A DNA stretch of 7,655 nucleotides. It comes from Pseudomonas sp. (GTDB lineage: Bacteria > Pseudomonadota > Gammaproteobacteria > Pseudomonadales > Pseudomonadaceae). The stretch spans positions 1-7,655 of the forward strand of contig JAURXE010000455.1 of the NCBI GenBank assembly GCA_030654635.1, written 5' to 3'. Under the pieces are notes generated by a model. That model was not told where the DNA came from, made no database searches, and was given only the letters and a program-made list of their open reading frames with translations. This document shows positions 1-7,046 of this stretch, piece after piece; position 1 is the first letter of the stretch, and every line of letters starts with the position of its first letter. Both the position numbers and the translations under genes were made by a program.

Positions 1-36
1 CCTGGAGTCGATTCTAGGTTTCTGCAACGCCTCTCA

Positions 37-65
37 CGCCTGCGGCAAGCGCTTTGCCGCAGGCG
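37..65. repeat. Perfect 12-bp-stem inverted repeat upstream of the flgF operon
   Basis: CGCCTGCGGCAA (37-48) is followed by a 5-nt spacer (49-53) and its exact reverse complement TTGCCGCAGGCG (54-65). The stem is GC-rich and no T-run follows it, so it is not a typical intrinsic terminator by itself. It lies just before a clear terminator hairpin (95-120) in non-coding DNA. It could be an mRNA 3'-end stabilising hairpin for the upstream operon or a genome-dispersed REP-like palindrome; one copy in the window cannot decide. The palindrome itself is certain, its role unknown. Confidence 0.8.
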
Positions 66-94
66 GCAGTCATTGGCCGTTAGCTCGCCTCAAT

Positions 95-120
95 AAACCC
101 CGGAAGGGGTTTTGTTGTTT
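95..120 (+). terminator. Intrinsic (Rho-independent) terminator
   Basis: AAACCCC (95-101), a GGAA tetraloop (102-105) and GGGGTTT (106-112) form a 7-bp stem followed by a U-rich tail (TTTGTTGTTT through 120). It points along the + strand and lies upstream of the flgF promoter. It therefore ends a transcript entering from the left, by inference the flgBCDE-type operon that precedes flgF in pseudomonads. It insulates the flgF promoter from read-through. On the other strand the stem also has A/T flanks, but no gene is seen there to terminate. Confidence 0.85.
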
Positions 121-133
121 TATTAAGTTGATA
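121..133 (-). promoter_or_regulatory. Possible IHF binding site
   Basis: On the minus strand TATCAA (133-128), a 4-nt spacer and ATA (123-121) match the IHF core consensus WATCAR-N4-TTR with one mismatch in the last element. It sits in an AT-rich tract about 30-45 nt upstream of the -24 element of the sigma-54 promoter. IHF often bends DNA there to bring the enhancer-bound activator to the polymerase. Short AT-rich matches occur by chance, so this is tentative. Confidence 0.25.
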
Positions 134-164
134 TTTTTCAAGTGCTTGCGAAATATTTTTGCTA

Positions 165-180
165 TGGCATGGGCTTTGCT
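165..180 (+). promoter_or_regulatory. Sigma-54 (RpoN) promoter of the flgF operon
   Basis: TGGCATG (165-171), four bases, then TTGCT (176-180) matches the sigma-54 consensus TGGCACG-N4-TTGCW with one mismatch (T for C at 170). The invariant GG (166-167) and GC (178-179) are separated by exactly 10 nt. Transcription should start near 191, giving a 5' leader of about 44 nt before the flgF ATG at 235. RpoN with a FleR- or FleQ-type enhancer-binding protein drives this operon class in Pseudomonas; I could not identify a convincing activator site. The promoter call rests on sequence match, spacing and position. Confidence 0.85.
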
Positions 181-221
181 TTGTTAGCTGTAATAGAGCA
201 GCGGGCGATCAGCGCCCACCC

Positions 222-228
222 GAGGAGG
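222..228 (+). promoter_or_regulatory. Ribosome binding site that fixes the flgF start
   Basis: GAGGAGG, a strong Shine-Dalgarno sequence, ends 6 nt before the ATG at 235. The other in-frame ATG, at 142, lies upstream of the sigma-54 promoter and so would not be on the mRNA made from it. The extra 31 residues it would add do not resemble a FlgF N-terminus. Confidence 0.85.
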
Positions 229-234
229 CAAGCC

Positions 235-975
235 ATGGACAAAATGTTGTACGTCGCCATGACCGGCGCCAGCCAGAACACGCTGGCCCAGCGCGCCCAT
301 GCCAACAATTTGGCAAACGTCTCGACCAGTGGCTTTCAGCGTGACTTCGAACAGGCCCGGTCAATGCCGCTGTTCGGTGAGGCATTGCCTACTCGGGTGT
401 TTGCCATGACCGAGCGGCCAGGTACCGACTTCACCGCAGGCACCTTGCAAGAAACCGGTAATGATCTGGATGTCGCCGTTCAGGCAGACGGCTGGTTGGC
501 CGTGCAGGCTCCGGACGGCAGCGAAGCCTATGTGCGCAGTGCCAGCCTGAAGGTCGACGCGCTCGGCATGCTGCGCACCGGCAGTGGTTTGCCGGTGATG
601 GGCAATGGTGGGCCGATCGCGGTACCGCCTGAGCAGAAAATCGAAATCGGCCAAGACGGCACCATCAGTATTCGCGCCCTTGGCGAGGGGCCGAGTGTGA
701 TTGCCGAATTTGATCGCCTCAAGCTGGTCAAGCCTGATCTTGCGCAGATGGAGAAGGGCACTGACGGCATGATCCATTACAAAGGCGCCGGCCAATTGCA
801 GGCCGACGCTAACGCACGGCTGGACTCCGGTTTCTTGCAGGCCAGCAACGTTAATGCAGTCGAAGAGATGACGCAGATCTTGTCGCTGTCCCGTCAATTT
901 GAGCTGCATATCAAGATGATGCGCACCGCCGAAGACAATGACACGGCGATGGCGCGGGTTTTGCAGATTAGCTAA
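235..975 (+). CDS. flgF: Flagellar basal-body rod protein FlgF (proximal rod)
   Basis: FlgF is a structural subunit of the proximal rod. It is exported by the flagellar type III apparatus and assembled in the periplasm beneath FlgG. The 246-residue protein has the two signatures of axial rod/hook proteins. One is the N-terminal helix with the rod motif NNLANVSTSGFQRD (residues 24-37). The other is a C-terminal amphipathic helix containing ASNVNAVEEM (203-212), extending to about 229. These pair as domain D0. The middle contains the FlgF/FlgG/FlgE-like beta region with NDLDVAVQADGWLAVQ. There is no Sec signal peptide, as expected for type III export. The start at 235 is set by a GAGGAGG ribosome site and by the promoter at 165-180; the in-frame ATG at 142 is rejected. 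It is first in the operon, 46 nt before flgG, which is a paralogue. FlgF rather than FlgG is chosen from the MDKMLYVAM start, the shorter D0-D1 linker and gene order. Confidence 0.95.
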   Translation: MDKMLYVAMTGASQNTLAQRAHANNLANVSTSGFQRDFEQARSMPLFGEALPTRVFAMTERPGTDFTAGTLQETGNDLDVAVQADGWLAVQAPDGSEAYVRSASLKVDALGMLRTGSGLPVMGNGGPIAVPPEQKIEIGQDGTISIRALGEGPSVIAEFDRLKLVKPDLAQMEKGTDGMIHYKGAGQLQADANARLDSGFLQASNVNAVEEMTQILSLSRQFELHIKMMRTAEDNDTAMARVLQIS

Positions 976-1021
976 TTACCAGCGCGAGGCGCCGTGAAAC
1001 TGGCGCTCGAGGAGAATCACT

Positions 1022-1807
1022 ATGATGCCTGCACTGTGGGTCAGTAAAACCGGATTGGCCGCTCAGGACATGAACCTGACGACTATTTCCAACAACTTGG
1101 CCAACGTCTCGACCACCGGTTTTAAACGTGATCGTGCCGAGTTTCAGGACTTGCTCTACCAGATTCGCCGCCAGCCTGGCGCGCAGTCGAGCCAGGACAC
1201 TCAGTTGCCGACCGGTTTGCAGTTGGGTACCGGGGTGCGCATTGTTGGCACCGCCAAGCAGTTCACCCAGGGCGGTCTGCAAACCACCGAGCAACCTTTG
1301 GACATGGCCGTGAATGGCCGTGGGTTTTTCCAGATTCTGCAACCTGATGGCACCGTGTCTTATACCCGCGATGGCAGTTTTCACCTCGACTCCAATGGTC
1401 AGTTGGTGACTTCCCAGGGGTTTTCCTTGGAGCCAGCAATCGTCCTGCCGGCCGAGGTGCAGAGTTTTACTGTTGGTGAAGACGGCACCGTCTCGGTAAC
1501 CGTGAGTGGCAACCCAACGCCGCAGGTGGTGGGCAATATTCAGACCGCCGACTTTGTTAACCCGGCGGGTTTGCAAGCGATCGGCAATAACCTGTTTTTG
1601 GAAACCGGTGCCAGCGGCGCGCCACAAGTCGGCACTCCTGGCCTGACCGGTTTGGGCCCGGTGCTGCAGAACACCCTGGAAAACTCCAACGTCAGCGTGG
1701 TTGAGGAACTGGTCAATATGATCACCACCCAGCGCGCTTACGAGATGAACTCCAAAGTTATTTCCACCTCTGACCAGATGCTCGGTTTCCTTAGTCAGAA
1801 CCTTTAA
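1022..1807 (+). CDS. flgG: Flagellar basal-body rod protein FlgG (distal rod)
   Basis: FlgG forms the distal rod that passes through the P and L rings and joins the hook. The 261-residue product begins MMPALWVSKTGLAAQ, the usual FlgG start, with the rod motif NNLANVSTTGFKRD at 24-37. Residues about 45-70 (from YQIRRQPGAQ) are the extended D0-D1 linker typical of FlgG and absent from FlgF, known in the family to affect rod stiffness. The C-terminal D0 helix spans about 219-254 and includes VEELVNMITTQRAYEMNSK. No cleavable signal peptide is present, as expected for type III export. A Shine-Dalgarno AGGAG (1010-1014) lies 7 nt before the ATG at 1022. A second ATG directly follows (1025), but the MMPALW form is the family norm. 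The stop lies in an AT palindrome (TAATTAATTA, 1805-1814). The gene is 261 codons, the usual length, and shows no disruption. Confidence 0.97.
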   Translation: MMPALWVSKTGLAAQDMNLTTISNNLANVSTTGFKRDRAEFQDLLYQIRRQPGAQSSQDTQLPTGLQLGTGVRIVGTAKQFTQGGLQTTEQPLDMAVNGRGFFQILQPDGTVSYTRDGSFHLDSNGQLVTSQGFSLEPAIVLPAEVQSFTVGEDGTVSVTVSGNPTPQVVGNIQTADFVNPAGLQAIGNNLFLETGASGAPQVGTPGLTGLGPVLQNTLENSNVSVVEELVNMITTQRAYEMNSKVISTSDQMLGFLSQNL

Positions 1808-1850
1808 TTAATTAGGTGCGGCGCGTAGCGCAAGCCCTGAGGTAGTAGTT

Positions 1851-2570
1851 ATGAACCGGCTAATGACTGTACTGATCACCCTTGGCACTTTGGCTTTGAG
1901 TGGCTGTGTGGCGCCGGTAGCAAAACCCAATGATCCGTATTTTTCGCCGGTCATGCCACGCACGCCACTGCCGGCGGCGCAGAACAACGGCGCTATTTTT
2001 CAGCCGGGCTTTGCCAGCAATCTGTATGACGACCGCAAGGCGTATCGGGTTGGTGACATCATCACCATTACCCTGAATGAGAAGACCCAAGCCAGCAAAG
2101 GCGCCAACTCCAAAATCGGCAAGGACAGCACGGCGAAGATGGGTCTGACGTCGTTGTTTGGCAGTACCGTGTCGGTCGATAATCCAGGGCAGGGCAATAT
2201 TCTCAATCCGCTGGACGCCGCCAACCTCAATCTGGATGTGGGCTATAGCGGTTCGCGCGATACCGAAGGCAAGAGCGTGGCAGCGCAAAGCAATAGCCTG
2301 AGCGGCTCGATCACCGTGACCGTGGCGGAAGTCTTGCCCAATGGGGTGCTTTCGGTGCGCGGCGAAAAATGGCTGACGCTCAATACCGGCGATGAACTGA
2401 TGCGCATTGCCGGGTTGATTCGCCCCGATGACATCGCCACCGATAACACCGTGTCTTCGACCCGGGTGGCGGATTCACGCATCACCTATTCCGGCACCGG
2501 TGCCTTCGCCGATGCCAGTCAGCCAGGATGGCTCGACCGCATGCTCATCAGCCCGTTGTGGCCATTCTAA
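1851..2570 (+). CDS. flgH: Flagellar L-ring lipoprotein FlgH
   Basis: FlgH is the outer-membrane lipoprotein that forms the L-ring around the distal rod. The 239-residue precursor has a short lipoprotein signal peptide: MNR, a hydrophobic stretch (residues 4-16) and lipobox LSGC (16-19). Signal peptidase II should cut before Cys19, which is then lipidated. The next residue is Val, so there is no Asp inner-membrane retention signal, in line with Lol transport to the outer membrane. Family-typical segments include [20 protein letters not shown], then a glycine/serine-rich middle and the [20 protein letters not shown] region near the C-terminus, ending PLWPF. Cys19 is the only cysteine. A GAGG ribosome site (1839-1842) lies 8 nt before the ATG; the ATG at 1863 would remove the positive n-region. 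flgI follows after 10 nt, with its ribosome site overlapping this stop codon, suggesting translational coupling. Confidence 0.97.
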   Translation: MNRLMTVLITLGTLALSGCVAPVAKPNDPYFSPVMPRTPLPAAQNNGAIFQPGFASNLYDDRKAYRVGDIITITLNEKTQASKGANSKIGKDSTAKMGLTSLFGSTVSVDNPGQGNILNPLDAANLNLDVGYSGSRDTEGKSVAAQSNSLSGSITVTVAEVLPNGVLSVRGEKWLTLNTGDELMRIAGLIRPDDIATDNTVSSTRVADSRITYSGTGAFADASQPGWLDRMLISPLWPF

Positions 2571-2580
2571 GGTGCGGACC

Positions 2581-3678
2581 ATGAAAGCTTTATTGGCTGG
2601 GCTTGGCCTGTTGTTGCTGGCCACTGGTGCGCAGGCCGAGCGCCTGAAAGACCTCGCCAGCATCCAAGGCGTGCGGTCTAACCAGCTGCTCGGCTACGGT
2701 TTGGTGGTGGGCCTCAATGGCACGGGCGACCAGACCACGCAAACGCCTTTCACCCTGCAGACCTTCAATAACATGATGGCGCAGTTTGGTATCAAGGTGC
2801 CGGTCGGCGGCAATGCACAGCTGAAAAACGTCGCCGCAGTGGCCTTGTATGCCGACTTGCCGGCATTCGCCAAGCCCGGTCAAAGCATCGATGTCACGGT
2901 TAACTCGATCGGTAACGCCAAGAGCCTGCGTGGCGGTAGTCTGCTGATGGCTCCACTGAAAGGCGTAGATGGCAATATCTACGCCATCGCCCAGGGCAGC
3001 TTGGTGGTCGGCGGCTTCGACGCCGAGGGCGCAGACGGTTCGAAAATCACCGTTAACGTACCGTCTTCCGGGCGCATCCCGAGTGGCGCCACTGTCGAGC
3101 GGCCGGTACCGAGTGGTTTCGATCAGGGCAACACCCTGACGCTGAATCTCAATCGTGCCGACTTCACTACCGCCAAGCGGATCGTCGACAAGGTCAACGA
3201 ACTGCTCGGGCCTGGTGTGGCGCAAGCGCTGGATGCCGGTTCGGTGCGGGTCAGTGCGCCACTCGATCCGGGTCAGCGGGTCGATTACCTGTCTATTTTG
3301 GAAAATCTCGAAGTTGAAGCCGGGCAAGCGATGGCCAAGGTCATCATTAACGCCCGGACCGGCACCATCGTTATCGGTCAGAACGTGCGGGTACAACCGG
3401 CGGCAGTCACCCATGGCAGCCTGACGGTGACCATTACCGAGGAGCCGATTGTCAGTCAACCGAATGCCTTAGCCGGTGGCGACACCGTGGTGGTGCCCAA
3501 GTCCAAGGTTAGTGCCGAGCAAGAACTCAAGCCGATGTTCAAGTTCGGCCCAGGCACCACGCTGGATGAAATCGTCCGCGCGGTTAACCAGGTGGGCGCA
3601 TCGCCAAGCGACTTGATGGCGATCCTGGAAGCCCTTAAACAAGCCGGCGCGCTGCAAGCCGACCTGATTGTAATTTGA
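2581..3678 (+). CDS. flgI: Flagellar P-ring protein FlgI
   Basis: FlgI assembles the periplasmic P-ring around the rod at the peptidoglycan layer. The 365-residue precursor carries a Sec signal peptide: MK, a leucine-rich core (about 4-15) and AQA, with predicted cleavage after Ala19 so the mature protein begins [13 protein letters not shown]. The highly conserved [20 protein letters not shown] region follows at once. The protein ends ALQADLIVI, the usual FlgI C-terminus. Length matches the family. The frame is open upstream to an ATG at 2428 inside flgH, but the start at 2581 is chosen because it gives the signal peptide and has an AAGGTG ribosome site (2569-2574). The protein has no cysteine; E. 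coli FlgI, by contrast, relies on a DsbA-made disulfide. It is 9 nt before flgJ. Export is by Sec, unlike its axial-protein neighbours. Confidence 0.97.
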   Translation: MKALLAGLGLLLLATGAQAERLKDLASIQGVRSNQLLGYGLVVGLNGTGDQTTQTPFTLQTFNNMMAQFGIKVPVGGNAQLKNVAAVALYADLPAFAKPGQSIDVTVNSIGNAKSLRGGSLLMAPLKGVDGNIYAIAQGSLVVGGFDAEGADGSKITVNVPSSGRIPSGATVERPVPSGFDQGNTLTLNLNRADFTTAKRIVDKVNELLGPGVAQALDAGSVRVSAPLDPGQRVDYLSILENLEVEAGQAMAKVIINARTGTIVIGQNVRVQPAAVTHGSLTVTITEEPIVSQPNALAGGDTVVVPKSKVSAEQELKPMFKFGPGTTLDEIVRAVNQVGASPSDLMAILEALKQAGALQADLIVI

Positions 3679-3687
3679 GGTGCTGAC

Positions 3688-4866
3688 ATGAACTCACGAC
3701 TCAGTGCTGGCGTTGGCGCCGCTCACGACTCCGGTGCCTTTACCGACCTTAACCGCCTCAATCAACTCAAGGTTGGCAAGGACCGTGACAGCGCCGCCAA
3801 CATCCACAAAGTGGCGCAGGAGTTTGAGTCGCTGTTCATGAATGAAATGCTCAAAGCCATGCGTAAAGCCGGCGATGTAGTGGGCGATGGCAATTTCATG
3901 AACAGCAATGAGAGCAAAGCCTACCGGGATATGTACGACCAACAGTTGGCTGTGACCATGTCCAAGGGCAACGGTGTCGGTCTGGCCGATGTGCTTGAGC
4001 GTCAGCTGGGCAAAACTCTGCACCCTGGTGCGGCCCGGGCTAATCCCTTCGCCCAGGTGTCCAGTGGCGTTCAGCCGAACAGTTTGGCCGCCACCGCGCC
4101 GGCAGCTGCTGACGCTGCACGGGATGATTCCAAGCTGCTCAATCAGCGCCGCCTGCACTTGCCCGCGCGGTTGGCCGATCGTTTGCTGGCCGGCATTGTG
4201 CCGCCGACTGGCGCCGCGGCTGCTGGTCAGCCATTGGCGCAGAACGACTGGCTGGCGGCTAAAAGCTTTGCCGCGCCGGCCGACAAGGCCCTGAGTATCA
4301 ATGGCAGTGATGCTGTTACCGGCCGGCGCTTGGCTCAGCCTCCGCTGGCGCCGGGCAAGGCCGCTTTTAGCTCGCCGCAAGAATTCGTCGCCACCATGCT
4401 GCCGATGGCCAAAGCCGCCGCTGAGAAAATTGGCGTCGATGCAAATTATCTAGTGGCTCAGGCGGCGTTGGAAACGGGCTGGGGCAAGTCGATTATTCGT
4501 CAGCAAGACGGCAGCAGCAGCCATAACCTGTTCGGGATCAAAAGCCATAACAGCTGGCAGGGCGAGTCGGCGCGGGTGCTGACCACCGAATATGTCGACG
4601 GCAAGCCAACCAAAGAGTCCGCCTCGTTTCGTGCCTACGGCTCGTTCGAGCAAAGCTTCAACGACTACGTGAGTTTTTTGCAGAACAACGAGCGCTATGA
4701 CAACGCGCTGGACTCCGCCGCCAACCCGAAAACCTTCGTCCGCGAACTGCAGCGCGCCGGTTATGCCACCGACCCACAGTACGCCAACAAAGTGGCGCAG
4801 ATCGCCAAGCAAATGCAGACCTACCAGGCAGTCGCGTCGGTAGACGTCGCGACCATCAAGGGCTGA
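3688..4866 (+). CDS. flgJ: FlgJ: rod-binding protein and peptidoglycan hydrolase (N-acetylglucosaminidase)
   Basis: FlgJ acts as the rod cap/scaffold and opens the peptidoglycan so that the rod can pass. The 392-residue protein has three parts. Residues about 38-107 are the rod-binding domain (KVAQEFESLFMNEMLKAMRK, then ESKAYRDMYDQQLAVTMSKG). Residues about 110-230 are an Ala/Pro/Gln-rich, probably flexible linker. Residues about 230-385 are the glucosaminidase domain. In the last, LETGWG places the presumed catalytic glutamate at Glu262; a second conserved acid is Glu301 (TTEYVDG) and a conserved tyrosine is Tyr359 (GYATDP). These roles follow the FlgJ family and were not tested here. No signal peptide is seen, as expected for type III export. 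The ribosome site TGAGGTG (3676-3682) overlaps the flgI stop, so coupling is likely. The dual-domain form is typical of beta/gamma-proteobacteria; many other bacteria have the rod-binding half alone. Confidence 0.97.
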   Translation: MNSRLSAGVGAAHDSGAFTDLNRLNQLKVGKDRDSAANIHKVAQEFESLFMNEMLKAMRKAGDVVGDGNFMNSNESKAYRDMYDQQLAVTMSKGNGVGLADVLERQLGKTLHPGAARANPFAQVSSGVQPNSLAATAPAAADAARDDSKLLNQRRLHLPARLADRLLAGIVPPTGAAAAGQPLAQNDWLAAKSFAAPADKALSINGSDAVTGRRLAQPPLAPGKAAFSSPQEFVATMLPMAKAAAEKIGVDANYLVAQAALETGWGKSIIRQQDGSSSHNLFGIKSHNSWQGESARVLTTEYVDGKPTKESASFRAYGSFEQSFNDYVSFLQNNERYDNALDSAANPKTFVRELQRAGYATDPQYANKVAQIAKQMQTYQAVASVDVATIKG

Positions 4867-4937
4867 GGCGGCCATGACTAATTTCCCAAATAATGCCGAG
4901 CCGTCATGCCTGCAGTCGCCAAGCGCGGAGGTGAGTC

Positions 4938-6965
4938 ATGGCTGACTTACTCAATATTGGCCTGTCCGGGCTGTCGGTCAGCAAGACCTCGTTGGCGGTC
5001 ACCGGACATAACATCACCAACGTCAATACCCCAGGCTTCAGTCGCCAGGACGCCGTGCAGGCCACCAATGCGCCGCAGTTTTCCGGTGCTGGTTATATCG
5101 GTTCGGGCACCACGCTGACGGATATTCGCCGCACCTATAACGAGTTTTTAACTGCTGAAGTGCGCAACACCACGGCTCTGAACAGCGATGTACAAGCTTA
5201 CAAGAGTCAGATCGATCAGCTCGATGCGCTGCTGGCCGGCTCAACCACCGGCATCACGCCCGCGCTACAGAAGTTTTTCAAGGCCGTACAAACCGCCGCC
5301 GAAGACCCCGCCAATATTCCCGCGCGGCAATTGGTGCTGTCTGAAGGCCAGGGTTTAGCTAGGCGCTTTAATTCCGTATACGACCGCGTTAACGAGCAAA
5401 ACGCCTTTATTAACACGCAAATGACCGTGATTACCGATCAGGTTAATCGTCTGGCAACGTCTATCGCCGGTTTTAACGATGCTATCGCGATTGCCTCGGC
5501 CAATGGCCAGCAGCCTAACGATTTGTTGGATGCTCGCGAGGAAGCCATCCGCAAGCTGTCTACCTACGTCGGCGTGACTGTGGTTCCTCAAGATGACAAT
5601 ACCCTCAACCTTTTTGTCGGCTCCGGCCAGCCGTTGGTGGTGGGCAGCCTCGCCAGCCGGCTGGAAACCTCGCAAGGGGTAGCCGACCCAACCCGCTTAG
5701 AGGTCGATTTCGTCAGCGGTAATGCTCGGCAAACAATCACCAGTTTGGTGACCGGCGGCGAACTCGGCGGGCTTATTCGTTACCGCGCCGAAACCTTGGA
5801 TACCACCCTTAATTCACTCGGTCGCTTGGCGTTGGCTGTTGGCGATCAAGTCAATACCCAGCTGGGGCAGGGCTTGGATCTAAAAGGTCAAGTAGGGGCG
5901 AAACTCTACAATGATATGAATGATCCGGCGTTGGCGGCGTTGCGCGTGCGGGCCTTCTCAACTAATGCCGGCAATGTGCAACCTACGCTGAATATCACCA
6001 ACAGCAGCGTGCTGACCACCAGTGATTACCGCGTTGAATATGACGGAGTTAACTACTCGGCCCGGCGCTTGAGTGATGGTGCGGTGATGACGGTGACGCC
6101 ACCTGCACCTGGTGCTTATCCCGCAACCTTGACCTTTGCCGATGCAGGGGGGAAAGATCAAGGTTTTAATCTTGGGGTTAGCGCTGCCCCTAATGCCAAC
6201 GACACGTTTTTGCTGCAGCCTACCCGTCGTGGTGCCACCAGTATTTCCGCGGTATTGGATCAGCCGGATCAACTGGCTTTTGCCGCGCCTCTACGCGTGC
6301 AAGCGAATTTGCAAAACCGTGGTAATGGCTTAATCGCTCAACCAACTATTACTAATACGCAAAGCCCCTTGGTGCCGGCGGACTTGCAGGCTTTCTCGCC
6401 TATGACCCTGACGTATGACGCGGTCAGCGGCAATTTGCAGTTTCCTGCGCCATTGCCTCCAGGGGTTACGGTCGCACCGGCCGCGTTGGCAATTATTCCC
6501 GGCCAGAGCAACACCCTGAACTACACCATTACCTCAGGCACTAGCACTTTTAATCTGACGCAAACCTTCAGTGGCCGTCCGCAGCAAGGTGACACCTTCT
6601 CGCTGAGTTTTAATGCCAGCGGTGTTTCGGATAACCGCAATGGTCTGAAATTGGCGAACTTACAATCCAAAGCCACTGTTGGACTTGACCCCAGTTTCCC
6701 AACCAGCAGTGGCGTGAATTTTTCCGATGGTTATGGTGATCTGGTCGGCCGGGTTGGCAGCCTAACCGCACAAGCTCGGCAAGACAGTGACGCGACGGGC
6801 ACGATTCTCAAGCAGGCCACCAATAACCGTGACTCACTCGCGGCAGTCAATCTCGACGAAGAGGCGGCCAATTTGATCAAGTTTGAGCAGTACTACAACG
6901 CCTCGGCGCAGATCATCCAAGTGGCTCGATCGTTGTTCGATACCCTAATTAATACCTTTAGATAA
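4938..6965 (+). CDS. flgK: Flagellar hook-associated protein 1 FlgK (HAP1)
   Basis: FlgK is the first hook-filament junction protein, placed on the finished hook and followed by FlgL. It is exported by the flagellar type III system, normally with chaperone FlgN (not in this window). The 675-residue product has the D0 N-terminal helix NIGLSGLSVSKTSLAVTGHN (6-25) plus ITNVNTPGFSRQ, then a long helical segment with FlgK motif PNDLLDAREE (193-202). A variable beta-rich middle follows (about 340-600), with DYRVEYDG at 363-370. The C-terminal D0 helix is about 636-675 (NLDEEAANLIKFEQYYNAS then QIIQVARSLFDTLI). A strong ribosome site GGAGGTG (4927-4933) precedes the ATG. The 71-nt gap after flgJ holds a possible tiny ORF. 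The middle uses more AT-rich codons and is rich in Thr, Asn and Ser; this region normally varies between species. No cysteine is present. Frame is intact from start to stop. Confidence 0.97.
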   Translation: MADLLNIGLSGLSVSKTSLAVTGHNITNVNTPGFSRQDAVQATNAPQFSGAGYIGSGTTLTDIRRTYNEFLTAEVRNTTALNSDVQAYKSQIDQLDALLAGSTTGITPALQKFFKAVQTAAEDPANIPARQLVLSEGQGLARRFNSVYDRVNEQNAFINTQMTVITDQVNRLATSIAGFNDAIAIASANGQQPNDLLDAREEAIRKLSTYVGVTVVPQDDNTLNLFVGSGQPLVVGSLASRLETSQGVADPTRLEVDFVSGNARQTITSLVTGGELGGLIRYRAETLDTTLNSLGRLALAVGDQVNTQLGQGLDLKGQVGAKLYNDMNDPALAALRVRAFSTNAGNVQPTLNITNSSVLTTSDYRVEYDGVNYSARRLSDGAVMTVTPPAPGAYPATLTFADAGGKDQGFNLGVSAAPNANDTFLLQPTRRGATSISAVLDQPDQLAFAAPLRVQANLQNRGNGLIAQPTITNTQSPLVPADLQAFSPMTLTYDAVSGNLQFPAPLPPGVTVAPAALAIIPGQSNTLNYTITSGTSTFNLTQTFSGRPQQGDTFSLSFNASGVSDNRNGLKLANLQSKATVGLDPSFPTSSGVNFSDGYGDLVGRVGSLTAQARQDSDATGTILKQATNNRDSLAAVNLDEEAANLIKFEQYYNASAQIIQVARSLFDTLINTFR

Positions 6966-7046
6966 AACCAGCCGCAGGCCCTTCATGCCTAGGCTCAAAC
7001 GTAACAGCAAAGTTGGCGCGAGTTGCTCAGTGTCGAGGTCAATGAA

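Noticed and set aside
73..89. TTGGCCG with GC 10 nt beyond its GG (75-76, 87-88), a second possible sigma-54 promoter.
   Set aside because: The -12 element reads TCGCC rather than TTGCW, the -24 element is poor, and a strong terminator (95-120) lies directly downstream.
1..96. Open frame from the left edge to TAA at 94-96, considered as the end of flgE.
   Set aside because: The arginine-rich translation (ending SLAVSSPQ) has none of the C-terminal helix features of FlgE and covers the palindrome at 37-65, so it is more likely non-coding.
142..234. N-terminal extension of flgF from the ATG at 142.
   Set aside because: It spans the sigma-54 promoter and the predicted transcript start, has no good ribosome site, and encodes residues unlike any FlgF.
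979..1008. Weak inverted repeat (GCGCC and GGCGC, 8-nt loop) in the flgF-flgG gap.
   Set aside because: The stem is only 5 bp with no T-tail; such short repeats are common in GC-rich DNA.
1804..1814. AT palindrome TTAATTAATTA at the flgG stop codon.
   Set aside because: It has no GC stem or downstream T-run for a terminator and too little context to call a protein-binding site; it is probably incidental.
2428..2580. N-terminal extension of flgI inside flgH.
   Set aside because: It would bury the clear Sec signal peptide that starts at 2581, and it is the flgH coding sequence read in another frame.
2590..3459. A 289-codon open frame on the minus strand opposite flgI, and other long antisense frames opposite flgF, flgG, flgH, flgJ and flgK.
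   Set aside because: They lie wholly or almost wholly inside well-recognised flagellar genes, resemble no known family, are rich in Arg, His and Cys as antisense of GC-rich codons usually is, and have no supporting ribosome sites or promoters. They are shadows.
7013..7027. TTGGCGCG followed by TTGCT before flgL, resembling a sigma-54 promoter.
   Set aside because: The GG (7015-7016) and GC (7025-7026) elements are separated by 8 nt instead of the required 10, which normally abolishes sigma-54 recognition.
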